DNA from: Nonomuraea angiospora | GTDB lineage: Bacteria > Actinomycetota > Actinomycetes > Streptosporangiales > Streptosporangiaceae | Assembly: GCF_014873145.1 (NCBI RefSeq) | Contig: NZ_JADBEK010000001.1 | Location: forward strand, 12,090,001 to 12,154,000 | DNA length: 64,000 nt | Direction: 5' to 3' | Part shown: piece by piece, positions 1 through 7,573 of the stretch | Layout: each line of letters starts with the position of its first letter | How positions within the stretch are numbered: the stretch's first letter is position 1 | Notes under the pieces: generated by a model | What the model saw: the letters and a program-made list of their open reading frames with translations, nothing else | What the model was told of the DNA's origin: nothing | Databases searched by the model: none | Position numbers and translations under genes: made by a program

Positions 1-25
1 CGCGGTGCTGGGGCGCTCGCGATGA
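1..25 (+). CDS. 3' end of an upstream gene (partial)
   Basis: The frame beginning at base 2 reads seven sense codons and then TGA at 23-25, overlapping the ATG at 22 in an ATGA junction. That junction is typical of the tightly packed operon that follows. The fragment is too short to identify; in such operons the preceding gene is often the substrate-binding lipoprotein. Inferred mainly from the overlap. Confidence 0.3.
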
Positions 26-933
26 CAGCCCCGACGATGAGCGGGGCGGCGCGGGTGAGCGCGCCGCCCGCGCGGCGGAGCCGGTTGGTGCCCCAGCTGA
101 CCGGGTGGGGCTTCGTGTTCCCCGCGACGCTCGTGATCGTCGGGCTCAGCCTGTTCCCCGCGGTGTGGGCGCTGCTGCTCTCGCTGCGGGACGGCGACCT
201 GCTCACCGGCGGCGACTTCGTCGGGCTGGCGAACTACCGCGACATGCTCGGCGACGCCGAGCTGGCCGCGTCGGCCGGGCACACGCTGCTCTACACCGTG
301 CTCTTCGTGCCCGGCTCGGTGGTGCTCGGCCTGGCGCTCGCGCTGGCGCTCAACCTCAAGATCCGCCTCATCGGGTTCTACCGCACGTGCTTCTTCGTCC
401 CGTACGTCGTCTCCGCCGCCGCCACGGGCATCCTGTCGAACTTCGTCTTCGACCCCGACTTCGGCATCGTCAACGCCGGGCTGAAGGCGCTCGGCCTGCC
501 CGCGATGGGGTTCCTGCAGGACCCCGACCAGGCGATGCTCACCCTGGTCGCGATCTCGCTCTGGGGCGGCGTGGGCATGCCCGCCGTGGTCTACCTGGCC
601 GCCCTGCAGGACATCCCGCGCGAGCTGATCGAGGCGGCCCGGGTGGACGGCGGCGCCGGGCGGCACGTCCTGCGCCACGTCGTGCTGCCGCAGCTGCGGC
701 CGGCCACGGTCTTCCTGCTGATCTGGCAGACGATCACCGCGCTGCAGCTGTTCGACCTCGTCTACACCACCACCAAGGGCCAGCCGCTCGACTCCACGAC
801 GACCATCGTGTTCTACCTCTACCGGCAGGCGTTCCAGCTCTTCCACTCCGGCTACGGCACGGCCATCGCCTATGTCCTGTTCATCGTGACGCTCGCCGTG
901 TCGGGCGCGGTCCTGTGGAGGGGTGCGAAGTGA
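22..933 (+). CDS. ABC sugar transporter permease, MalF/UgpA type
   Basis: A 303-residue inner-membrane permease of the binding-protein-dependent (CUT1-like) family. After a short basic N-terminus come about six hydrophobic segments, with the EAA loop near residues 203-220 (ELIEAARVDGGAG) that contacts the ATPase. It should pair with the next gene to form the membrane channel; the ATPase is not in this window. The substrate is unknown. Co-transcription with a cyclase-family hydrolase and a ThDP enzyme suggests a sugar-like or cyclic polyol compound, but that is inference from context. Confidence 0.9.
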   Translation: MTAPTMSGAARVSAPPARRSRLVPQLTGWGFVFPATLVIVGLSLFPAVWALLLSLRDGDLLTGGDFVGLANYRDMLGDAELAASAGHTLLYTVLFVPGSVVLGLALALALNLKIRLIGFYRTCFFVPYVVSAAATGILSNFVFDPDFGIVNAGLKALGLPAMGFLQDPDQAMLTLVAISLWGGVGMPAVVYLAALQDIPRELIEAARVDGGAGRHVLRHVVLPQLRPATVFLLIWQTITALQLFDLVYTTTKGQPLDSTTTIVFYLYRQAFQLFHSGYGTAIAYVLFIVTLAVSGAVLWRGAK

Positions 934-1742
934 CGCGCCGCAGCCTCGCCCATCTCTTCCTGATGCCGCTCGCGCTGCTGTTCGTGGCGCCGCTGGTGTG
1001 GATGGCGCTGACCGCGTTCATGCCGGACGCCGACATCAACACCTACCCGCCCAAGCTCTGGCCCGAGCACTTCACGCTGGACGGGTTCAGGCGCATCTTC
1101 ACCGAGGACGACTATCCGCTCTGGCTGGCCAACACGATGATCGTGGCCGGGGCGGCGGTGCTCGGGCACGTGGTGCTCTGCTCGCTGGCCGGGTACGGCT
1201 TCGCCCGGATCGAGTTCCGCGGCCGCGGGGTCGCCTTCGCGGCGGTCATGGCCACCATCATGGTGCCGACCCAGGTGCTGATGATCCCGACGTTCCTGCT
1301 CTTCAAGAACATGGGCCTGATCGACACTCTGGGCGCGGCCATCGTGCCGTGGCTGGCGTCGGCGTTCGGGGTGTTCCTCATGCGGCAGTTCTTCCTGTCG
1401 CTGCCCAAGGAGCTGGAGGAGGCCGCCGTCATCGACGGCTGCTCCCCGCTCGGCGTGTTCTTCCGCGTGGTGCTGCCGCTGGCCCGGCCCGCGCTGGCCA
1501 CGCTGGTGGTGTTCACGCTGCTCGGCGCCTGGAACGACCTGATCTGGCCGCTCATCGCGATCTCCTCGGAGTCGGGCTACACGCTGCAGCTCGGCCTGGC
1601 CACCTTCGCCGGCGCCCGGCACACCGAGTGGTCGGCGCTGATGGCCGGCAACGTGGTCGCGGTGCTGCCGCTCGTGCTGGCGTTCATCCTGGCGCAGCGG
1701 CACTTCGTGGCCACGATGAGCTTCAGCGGACTCAAGGGCTGA
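930..1742 (+). CDS. ABC sugar transporter permease, MalG/UgpE type
   Basis: A 270-residue partner permease with six predicted membrane segments and the conserved EAA loop (ELEEAAVIDGCSPLG). The start is GTG at 930, giving a GTGA overlap with the stop of the previous permease, so translation is probably coupled. A longer open frame continues upstream, but that part is a shadow of the first permease and has no permease features. It forms the heterodimeric channel with the preceding protein. Confidence 0.9.
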   Translation: MTRRSLAHLFLMPLALLFVAPLVWMALTAFMPDADINTYPPKLWPEHFTLDGFRRIFTEDDYPLWLANTMIVAGAAVLGHVVLCSLAGYGFARIEFRGRGVAFAAVMATIMVPTQVLMIPTFLLFKNMGLIDTLGAAIVPWLASAFGVFLMRQFFLSLPKELEEAAVIDGCSPLGVFFRVVLPLARPALATLVVFTLLGAWNDLIWPLIAISSESGYTLQLGLATFAGARHTEWSALMAGNVVAVLPLVLAFILAQRHFVATMSFSGLKG

Positions 1743-1780
1743 GGTTGTTGGCAGTGGTGGGGTGTGCGTAGGAGGATGCG

Positions 1781-1816
1781 CACAGCCCACCGCACAGCCC
1801 ACTGCACAGCCCACCG
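1781..1816 (+). repeat. three tandem 12-bp repeats before the cyclase gene
   Basis: Three adjacent copies of CACAGCCCACYG lie at 1781-1792, 1793-1804 and 1805-1816, immediately before the Shine-Dalgarno of the next gene. The unit is a multiple of three, so the open frame reads through it, but the better ribosome site and the family's usual N-terminus lie after it. It looks like slippage-generated DNA that changes the permease-to-cyclase spacing. Confidence 0.8.
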
Positions 1817-1826
1817 GGAGGATGAC

Positions 1827-2600
1827 ATGTCGGTGTTGCAGAGCTTCGTTGACAGCGTGCGCAGCGGGGCCATCGAGGTGATCGACCTCACGGCGCCCCT
1901 CTCGTCCGAGACGCCGATCCTCCAGTTGCCCGAGCCGTTCGGCAACACGATCCCGTTCCGCCTGGAGGAGATCAGCCGCTACGACGACCGCGGCCCCGCC
2001 TGGTACTGGAACGACATCCACACCGGGGAGCACACCGGCACCCACTTCGACGCCCCCGTCCACTGGGTCACCGCCCGCGACGGCCAGGACGTCTCCCAGG
2101 TGCCCGTGCGCAGCCTCATCGCGCCCGCCGTCGTGCTCGACTTCGCCGCCGAGGCGTCCAAGGACGCCGACTTCCTCCTCCAGATCGACCACGTCAAGGA
2201 GTGGGAACGCGCCAACGGCCCGCTGCCCGACGGCGGCTGGCTGCTCTACCGCACCGGCTGGGACACCCGCTCCGGCGACCAGGCGGCCTTCCTCAACGCC
2301 GACGCCTCCGGCCCCCACACGCCCGGCATCTCGGTGGAGTGCGCCAAATGGCTGGCCTCCGAGACCCCGATCGCCGGGATCGGCGTCGAGACCGTCGGCA
2401 CCGACGCGGGCGCCGCCCACTCCTTCGACCCGGCCTTCCCGTGCCACTCCTTCCTGCTGGGGGCGGGCAAGTACGGCCTGACCCAGCTGCGCAACCTCGA
2501 CCGGCTGCCCGTGACCGGCGCCGTCGTGGTCGCGCCGCCGCTGCCCATCGTGGGCGGCTCCGGCAGCCCCGTGCGCGTGCTGGCCCTGGTCGAACGTTGA
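1827..2600 (+). CDS. cyclase-family hydrolase (kynurenine formamidase-like fold)
   Basis: A 257-residue protein of the cyclase family (PF04199) with the metal-binding signature HTGTHFDAPVH in its first third. Members hydrolyse amides, lactones or cyclic compounds. ATG at 1827 is chosen because GGGAGGA precedes it and because upstream codons are tandem repeats. Its stop overlaps the TTG start of the ThDP enzyme, so the two are probably translated together and act in one pathway. True kynurenine formamidase is possible but the context (sugar transporter, ThDP enzyme) does not favour tryptophan breakdown. Confidence 0.85.
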   Translation: MSVLQSFVDSVRSGAIEVIDLTAPLSSETPILQLPEPFGNTIPFRLEEISRYDDRGPAWYWNDIHTGEHTGTHFDAPVHWVTARDGQDVSQVPVRSLIAPAVVLDFAAEASKDADFLLQIDHVKEWERANGPLPDGGWLLYRTGWDTRSGDQAAFLNADASGPHTPGISVECAKWLASETPIAGIGVETVGTDAGAAHSFDPAFPCHSFLLGAGKYGLTQLRNLDRLPVTGAVVVAPPLPIVGGSGSPVRVLALVER

Positions 2601-4255
2601 TCGTCGCGCAGGCCGTGGGCCGGGCCCTGGCCGCCTGCGGCGTCGGGACCGCCTTCGGGGTGGTCGGCAGCGGCAACTTCCACGTGACCAACGCCCTGGT
2701 GGCGGGCGGCGTGCGCTTCGTCGCCGCCCGCCACGAGGGCGGGGCCGCCACCATGGCCGACGCGTACGCGCGGATGAGCGGCCGGGTCGGCGTGGTGTCG
2801 GTGCACCAGGGGCCGGGGCTCACCAACGCCCTGACCGGCCTGACCGAGGCGGCCAAGAGCCGTACGCCGCTCATCGTGCTGGCGGGGGAGGCCACGGAGG
2901 TCCGGTCCAACTTCCACATCGACCAGGCCGCGCTCGCGACGGCGGTCGGGGCGGTGGCGATGCGGGTCGGCTCGCCGGAGGAGGCGGTGTCGCGGGCGGC
3001 CGAGGCGTACCGGGTGGCGGTGGAGGAGCGGCGCACGGTCCTGCTGAACCTGCCGCTCGACGTCCAGGCCGCCCCTTTCGAGGGCTCTATCGACGTATCG
3101 GTGGCCGCGGCGGGCTCTTCGGCGACCCCTCCGGCAGGTCCCTCGGTGGGTCCTTCGGTGGCGGAGCCGGCGGAGGTGGGGGAGCTGGCGCGGTTGCTCG
3201 GCGCGGCCGAGCGGCCGGTGTTCATCGCGGGGCGCGGCGCCCGGCACGCGCGGCGGGAGCTGGAGGAGCTGGCCGGGCGCGCGGGCGCCCTGCTGGCCAC
3301 CTCGGCGGTCGCGAAGGGGCTCTTCCGCGGCAGCCCGTGGGACCTCGACGTGAGCGGCGGCTTCGCGACGCCGCTGGCCGCCGAGCTGATCCGCGGCGCC
3401 GACCTGGTCGTGGCGTGGGGATGCGCGCTGAACATGTGGACCACCCGCCACGGCACGCTCGTTTCGCCGGGTGCGAAGGTCGTGAAGGTCGATCTCGACC
3501 CGGCGGCGTTCACGGCCCACGTGCCCGCCGATCTGGGCGTGGCGGGTGACGTGGCGCGCGTCGCGGAGGCGCTGGCCGCTCGGGTCGCGCCCCGCCCGGG
3601 CTACCGGTCGCCGGAGGTCGCCGCCCGCGTGCGGGCCGAGGGGCGCTGGCGGGACGTGCCGTACGAGGACGAGAGCGGTGGCGGCCGGATCGATCCCCGG
3701 ACGCTAAGCATCGGGCTGGACGACCTCCTGCCGCGGGAGCGGATCGTCGCCATCGATTCCGGAAATTTCATGGGATATCCGTCGATGTTCGTGGATGTCC
3801 CGGATGAGGGTGGGTTCTGCTTCACGCAGGCGTTCCAGTCGATCGGGCTGGGCCTGGCGACGGCGATCGGCGCGGCGATCGCCCGGCCGGACCGGCTGCC
3901 GGTGGCGGCGCTCGGCGACGGCGGCGCTTTCATGGGCATCGCGGAGCTGGAGACCGTCGTCCGGCTCGGCCTGCCCATGGTGATCGTGGTGTACGACGAC
4001 GAGGCGTACGGGGCTGAGGTCCATCATTTCGGGCCGCACGGACACCCGCTCGGGACGGTCACGTTCCCGCCGGCCGACCTCGCCGCCATCGCCCGGGGCC
4101 ACGGCTGCGCCGCCGTGACGGTCGGCGGGCCCGGCGACCTGGCGGGCGTGGCCGAATGGGTGGACGGGCCCCGCGACCGGCCGCTCCTGGTGCACGCCAA
4201 GGTCACGGCCGAGCACGGCTCCTGGTGGTTGGAAGAGGCCTTCAAGGGGCACTGA
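2597..4255 (+). CDS. thiamine diphosphate-dependent enzyme (acetolactate synthase-like)
   Basis: A 552-residue three-domain ThDP enzyme. The N-terminal domain has the catalytic-Glu segment (RHEGGAATMADAYAR), the central domain is Rossmann-like, and the C-terminal domain has the cofactor motif beginning GDGGAFMG. Where most relatives end the metal motif in NN/ND, this one reads YDDEAYGAE. The start TTG at 2597 gives a TTGA overlap with the cyclase stop and the expected N-terminal length. The family includes acetolactate synthase, decarboxylases and IolD-like hydrolases; no regulatory subunit is adjacent, so a catabolic carboligase, decarboxylase or hydrolase is likelier than branched-chain synthesis. 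Substrate unknown. Confidence 0.85.
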   Translation: MIVAQAVGRALAACGVGTAFGVVGSGNFHVTNALVAGGVRFVAARHEGGAATMADAYARMSGRVGVVSVHQGPGLTNALTGLTEAAKSRTPLIVLAGEATEVRSNFHIDQAALATAVGAVAMRVGSPEEAVSRAAEAYRVAVEERRTVLLNLPLDVQAAPFEGSIDVSVAAAGSSATPPAGPSVGPSVAEPAEVGELARLLGAAERPVFIAGRGARHARRELEELAGRAGALLATSAVAKGLFRGSPWDLDVSGGFATPLAAELIRGADLVVAWGCALNMWTTRHGTLVSPGAKVVKVDLDPAAFTAHVPADLGVAGDVARVAEALAARVAPRPGYRSPEVAARVRAEGRWRDVPYEDESGGGRIDPRTLSIGLDDLLPRERIVAIDSGNFMGYPSMFVDVPDEGGFCFTQAFQSIGLGLATAIGAAIARPDRLPVAALGDGGAFMGIAELETVVRLGLPMVIVVYDDEAYGAEVHHFGPHGHPLGTVTFPPADLAAIARGHGCAAVTVGGPGDLAGVAEWVDGPRDRPLLVHAKVTAEHGSWWLEEAFKGH

Positions 4256-4324
4256 GCTCGCGGTGGGCGCGGGCGTCCGCCCAGCTCACAGCTCGCGGTG
4301 GATGCGGGCGCCCGCCGAGCTCAC
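4255..4324. repeat. two tandem 35-bp repeats copying the dhaM 3' end
   Basis: Units at 4255-4289 and 4290-4324 are near-identical, and a third, diverged start of the unit continues at 4325 into the last codons of dhaM. On the minus strand each unit repeats the segment encoding the C-terminus, the TGA and the bases after it. Since 35 is not a multiple of three and the stop is retained, the extra copies lie outside the coding sequence. They fill the space between the convergent ThDP gene and dhaM. Confidence 0.85.
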
Positions 4325-4695
4325 AGCTTGCGGTAGGTGCGTGCCTCCTCGGCCGCCTCCAGCACGTCGGCCAGCGGCACGCCCGCGCCCGCCGCCACCG
4401 CCGCGGCGATCGCGCCCTCCACGAACGGCACGTCCGCCACCACCACCCGGCCGTCCTCCTCCAGCAGGCGGGCGGTCAGCACCGAGCTGCCCAGGTCGGG
4501 GATGAGCACCACCCCGTCGCCCTGGTCCACGCTGCGCAGCGCCGCCTCGATGAGGTCCAGGCTCGTGCCCAGCCCGCCGTCCTCGGTGCCCCCGGCGGCC
4601 GCCACGAGCGCGTCGGCACCGGCGATCCCGCGCGCCAGCGCCGCCGCCTCCGCGGCCAGCCCGGCGCTGTGCGAGACGAGCACCAGCCCCACCAT
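4321..4695 (-). CDS. dhaM: dihydroxyacetone kinase phosphotransfer subunit DhaM (EIIA domain only)
   Basis: A 124-residue protein matching the EIIA-Man-like domain of DhaM, with the phosphohistidine in VLVSHSAG at the N-terminus. It passes phosphate from the PTS (HPr) to DhaL-bound ADP. Enterobacterial DhaM carries extra HPr and EI-like domains; this one is a single domain, as is common in Gram-positive bacteria. The start is ATG at 4695 with a GGAG upstream; GTG at 4698 is an alternative. It lies downstream of dhaK and dhaL, separated by a 30-bp repeat array. Confidence 0.9.
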   Translation of the reverse strand: MVGLVLVSHSAGLAAEAAALARGIAGADALVAAAGGTEDGGLGTSLDLIEAALRSVDQGDGVVLIPDLGSSVLTARLLEEDGRVVVADVPFVEGAIAAAVAAGAGVPLADVLEAAEEARTYRKL

Positions 4696-4736
4696 CACCC
4701 GGCTCCGCGAGGAATCACGCGATCACCGGAGCCGCC

Positions 4737-4856
4737 CATCACGCCACCACCGACGTCAGCAAAGCCCGTCACGCCACCGCCGACGTCAGCAAAGCCCGTC
4801 ACGCCACCGCCGACGCCAGGACGGCCCATCACGCCACCACCGACGCCAGCGCCGCC
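4737..4856. repeat. four tandem 30-bp repeats over the dhaL stop codon
   Basis: Units run 4737-4766, 4767-4796, 4797-4826 and 4827-4856 with no spacers. The last unit contains the final codons of dhaL (encoding ALASVVA) and its TGA; the other three fill most of the dhaL-dhaM gap. All four copies keep a TGA in the dhaL frame, so the protein still ends at the first one. The array apparently grew by duplication of the gene's own 3' end. Confidence 0.9.
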
Positions 4857-5446
4857 ATGAACAGGGCCGCCGACGCCGCCCCCGGATCCTCGTGTCCGAT
4901 GCTGCGCTCGCCCAGGTAGCTGGCCCGCCCCTTGCGGGCCTGCATCGGGATCGTGGCCTTCGCCCCCTCCTCGGCCGCTCCGGCCGCCCGTTCGAGCGCC
5001 TCCTTCACCCCGATCCCGTCACGTACGGCCAGCGCGAGCGCCCGGGAGGCCGGAACCAGCGCGTCCACCATGGTCTTGTCGCCCAGCGCGGCCTTGCCCA
5101 GCCGTTCGAGCGCCACCACCCCGGCCTCGAACGCCGCCGAGAACCCGGCCAGCGTCACCGGCGACTCCAGCGACTTGCCCATCTGCCGGAACACCGACCC
5201 GTACAGCGGCCCGGAGGCGCCCCCGACGCGGCGGATCAGCGTCGCGCCCGCCGCGGCCAGCACCTCGCCGGGAGTCCCCGGCGGCGACTCGGCCAGCGTC
5301 TTGCGGACCTCGGTGAGGCCGCGGTCGAGGTTGGTGCCGTGGTCGGCGTCGCCGATCGCCGCGTCCAGCCGGGTCAGCCGGTCGCGGTCATCGTGGACCA
5401 GCCTGGCCGCCTCCTCGAACCAGGCCACGAACACGTCGGTGTCCAT
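4829..5446 (-). CDS. dhaL: dihydroxyacetone kinase ADP-binding subunit DhaL
   Basis: A 205-residue all-helical DhaL protein. The Asp-rich metal/nucleotide site is visible as AAIGDADHGTN and the lid glycine segment as VGGASGPLYGS. It holds a permanently bound ADP that is rephosphorylated by DhaM and donates phosphate to dihydroxyacetone on DhaK. ATG at 5446 is chosen because its A is shared with the dhaK TGA (TGATG), so the two are translationally coupled; a longer frame upstream runs inside dhaK. Its 3' end is the source of the tandem repeats described separately. Confidence 0.93.
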   Translation of the reverse strand: MDTDVFVAWFEEAARLVHDDRDRLTRLDAAIGDADHGTNLDRGLTEVRKTLAESPPGTPGEVLAAAGATLIRRVGGASGPLYGSVFRQMGKSLESPVTLAGFSAAFEAGVVALERLGKAALGDKTMVDALVPASRALALAVRDGIGVKEALERAAGAAEEGAKATIPMQARKGRASYLGERSIGHEDPGAASAALFMAALASVVA

Positions 5447-6426
5447 CAGCGCCCCCAGCGCAGCCCCGGCGTCTCGACCGGCGCGTCCCACAGGCGGGTG
5501 AGCACGTCGTCGAGCAGGCAGATCGACACGGAGAAGCCCTGCATGTCGAGGCTGGTCACGTAGTTGCCGACGAGCGAGCGCGACACCCGGGCGCCCTTGC
5601 CCCGGACGAAGGCCGCGACCTCCGCGAACACCACGTACAGCTCCATGAGCGGGGTGCCGCCCATGCCGTTGACCATGACGAGCAGGTCGCCGCGGAGCGG
5701 CAGGTCGCCGTGGATGGCCTCCATCGCGATCGCGGCCAGCTCGCGCGCCGACACCATCGGCACCCGGGCCCGTCCCGGCTCGCCGTGGATGCCGATGCCC
5801 AGCTCCACGTCCGTCTCCGGCAGGTCGAACGTCGGCTTGCCCGCGTGCGGCGTCGTACAGGACGTCAGGGCGATGCCGAACGACCTGCTGCGCTCGTCCA
5901 CCTCGCCCGCCACCGCGGCGAGCTGCGCCAGCGGCGCGCCCTGCTCGGCCAGCGCGCCCGCCAGCTTCTCCACGAACACCGTGGCCCCGGTGCCGCGCCG
6001 GCCCGCCGTGTAGAGGGAGTCCTGTACGGCCACGTCGTCGTCGACCAGCACGCTGGCCACCTCGACGTCCTCGATCAGCTCGGCGGCCATCTCGAAGTTG
6101 AGCACGTCGCCGGTGTAGTTCTTGACGATGTGCAGGACCCCGGCGCCGCCGTCGACCGCCCTGGTCGCGTCGATGACCTGGTCGGGGACCGGGGAGGTGA
6201 AGACCTCGCCGGGGCAGGCCGCGTCGAGCATGCCGTACCCGACGAAACCGGCGTGCAGCGGCTCATGCCCCGAGCCGCCGCCCGAGACCAGGCCGACCTT
6301 GCCCGGCCGCGGCCCCTCGGCCCGGTAGACCACGCGGTCGCGCACCCGCAGCGAGGGGTGGGCCGCGGCCATGCCGTTCAGCGCGTCATCGACGACGGAG
6401 TCGGCCGTGTTGATGAGCTTCTTCAT
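5446..6426 (-). CDS. dhaK: dihydroxyacetone kinase substrate-binding subunit DhaK
   Basis: A 326-residue DhaK. The substrate-binding histidine is at about residue 214 in GIGIHGEPGRA, and the N-terminal glycine-rich segment VSGGGSGHEPLHAG is typical. It binds dihydroxyacetone as a hemiaminal and receives phosphate from DhaL-ATP, yielding DHAP for glycolysis. First gene of the dhaKLM operon. Its promoter must lie in the 113-bp gap to the divergent acyltransferase. No DhaS or DhaR regulator is adjacent. Confidence 0.95.
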   Translation of the reverse strand: MKKLINTADSVVDDALNGMAAAHPSLRVRDRVVYRAEGPRPGKVGLVSGGGSGHEPLHAGFVGYGMLDAACPGEVFTSPVPDQVIDATRAVDGGAGVLHIVKNYTGDVLNFEMAAELIEDVEVASVLVDDDVAVQDSLYTAGRRGTGATVFVEKLAGALAEQGAPLAQLAAVAGEVDERSRSFGIALTSCTTPHAGKPTFDLPETDVELGIGIHGEPGRARVPMVSARELAAIAMEAIHGDLPLRGDLLVMVNGMGGTPLMELYVVFAEVAAFVRGKGARVSRSLVGNYVTSLDMQGFSVSICLLDDVLTRLWDAPVETPGLRWGR

Positions 6427-6522
6427 GGTGAGAAGATCTGCCCATTTTCACGAGGGCGCAAGCGTCGCACGGCGACGTGCGCGGGACGGTCCGGCTCCCG
6501 ACTACCGTGCCACCCGCCTGAG

Positions 6523-6528
6523 TAGGCT
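6523..6528 (+). promoter_or_regulatory. candidate -10 element of plsC, short or leaderless mRNA
   Basis: TAGGCT fits the actinobacterial TANNNT -10 box and lies 11 bases before the ATG at 6540. No Shine-Dalgarno-like purine tract precedes that ATG. Transcription would begin within a few bases of the start codon. No clear -35 was found. Confidence 0.45.
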
Positions 6529-6539
6529 ACCTTCTGCTC

Positions 6540-7286
6540 ATGGCTGAGATCGTGTACCCGCCGGTGATCGCCGCCGCGCGGGCCCTGTTTCGCGTGCTCG
6601 ACGTTCGGTTCCACATGGAGGGTACGGAGCACGTGCCGAAGACCGGGGGAGCGGTGCTGGTGAGCAACCACATCAGTTACCTTGACTTCATCTTCGCGGG
6701 GTTCGCCGCGCTGCCCTCGCGGCGGCTGGTGCGCTTCATGGCCAAGCAGGACGTCTTCGAGCACCGGATCTCGGGCCCGCTGATGCGCGGCATGCACCAC
6801 ATCCCGGTGGACCGGGGGGCGGGCGCGGGCTCGTACGCCACGGCCCTGCGCATGCTGAAGGCCGGCGAGGTCGTCGGGGTCTTCGCGGAGGCGACGATCA
6901 GCCGGTCGTTCACCGTCAAGGAGATCAAGAACGGCGCCATCCGGATGGCCCAGGCCACCAACACGCCCATCATCCCCGTCGCGCTGTGGGGCAGCCAGCG
7001 CTTCTGGACCAAGGGCCGGCCCCGCAAGCTCACGCAACGGCACATCCCGCTGACCATCGTGGTGGGCGAGCCGATGCACCCCAAGCGCGGCGAGAACGTC
7101 AACGACCACACCGCCGACCTGCACAAGCGGCTGTCGGAGCTGGTGGACCAGGCGCAGCGCACGTACCCGGAGGTGCCGCCGGGGGTGTGGTGGCAGCCCG
7201 CCCACCTGGGCGGCACGGCCCCGACGCCGGAGGAGGCGGAGGCCATGGACGCCGCCGAGGCCGAGGCCCGCGCCAAGAAGGAGTAG
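6540..7286 (+). CDS. plsC: 1-acyl-sn-glycerol-3-phosphate acyltransferase-like protein
   Basis: A 248-residue PlsC-family acyltransferase. The catalytic HX4D motif is NHISYLD (His44, Asp49), followed by a basic substrate-binding block and FAEATISRSF in place of the usual FPEGTRSR. It transfers an acyl chain to lysophosphatidic acid or a related lipid at the inner membrane face. The C-terminus carries an Ala/Glu-rich tail. It is a single gene divergent from dhaK. Confidence 0.88.
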   Translation: MAEIVYPPVIAAARALFRVLDVRFHMEGTEHVPKTGGAVLVSNHISYLDFIFAGFAALPSRRLVRFMAKQDVFEHRISGPLMRGMHHIPVDRGAGAGSYATALRMLKAGEVVGVFAEATISRSFTVKEIKNGAIRMAQATNTPIIPVALWGSQRFWTKGRPRKLTQRHIPLTIVVGEPMHPKRGENVNDHTADLHKRLSELVDQAQRTYPEVPPGVWWQPAHLGGTAPTPEEAEAMDAAEAEARAKKE

Positions 7287-7287
7287 C

Positions 7288-7303
7288 CCCGCCCCCAGGC
7301 GGG
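7288..7303. terminator. weak hairpin after plsC
   Basis: CCCGCC and GGCGGG, separated by four bases, lie just after the plsC stop. There is no U-tract, and a 6-bp GC stem arises easily in such DNA. Confidence 0.3.
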
Positions 7304-7326
7304 CCCGCCGCGCCGCGCCGCGCGGA

Positions 7327-7524
7327 TCAGCCAGGGATCGGAAGCGTGCGGTCGGGGCGATCCGCCCGGTACGCCTCGCCGTCCGGATAGACGCACCACG
7401 TATCGCCCCGCCGCAGCAGAACCGGGCTCGTCCACGACTCGGCCGGCGCCGGGAGCAGCAGGTGCCGGAGGCGTTCCGCCGCGTCCCAGATCAGCAGCCC
7501 GCGAATGTTGCCGAGGAGATCCAT
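7327..7524 (-). CDS. small hypothetical protein
   Basis: A 65-residue frame with actinobacterial-looking codon use and a composition (LLIWDAAERLRHLLLP, then WCVYPDGEAYRAD) unlike a random shadow. It may start at ATG 7524 or further upstream at GTG 7581 (84 residues). The shorter start avoids overlap with the divergent RDD gene's ribosome site. No family recognised; the tail WCVYPDGEAYRAD could be a short beta unit. Confidence 0.5.
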   Translation of the reverse strand: MDLLGNIRGLLIWDAAERLRHLLLPAPAESWTSPVLLRRGDTWCVYPDGEAYRADRPDRTLPIPG

Positions 7525-7573
7525 CCTGACCGGGTCGTACAGAGGCTGGCTCCACAGCCCAGGAGGGGACCCG

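Noticed and set aside
105..1742. One long frame suggesting a 545-residue permease
   Set aside because: Only the part from GTG 930 has permease features; the first half is a frame-shifted shadow of the first permease.
870..2447. Long antisense open frame (about 525 codons) opposite the permease and cyclase genes
   Set aside because: Composition rich in Arg, Gly, His, Asp and Val with no motif; it mirrors real genes on the other strand, as high-GC DNA often does.
4737..4856. Possible CRISPR array (30-bp repeats)
   Set aside because: Units abut without spacers, one lies in dhaL coding sequence, and no cas genes are present.
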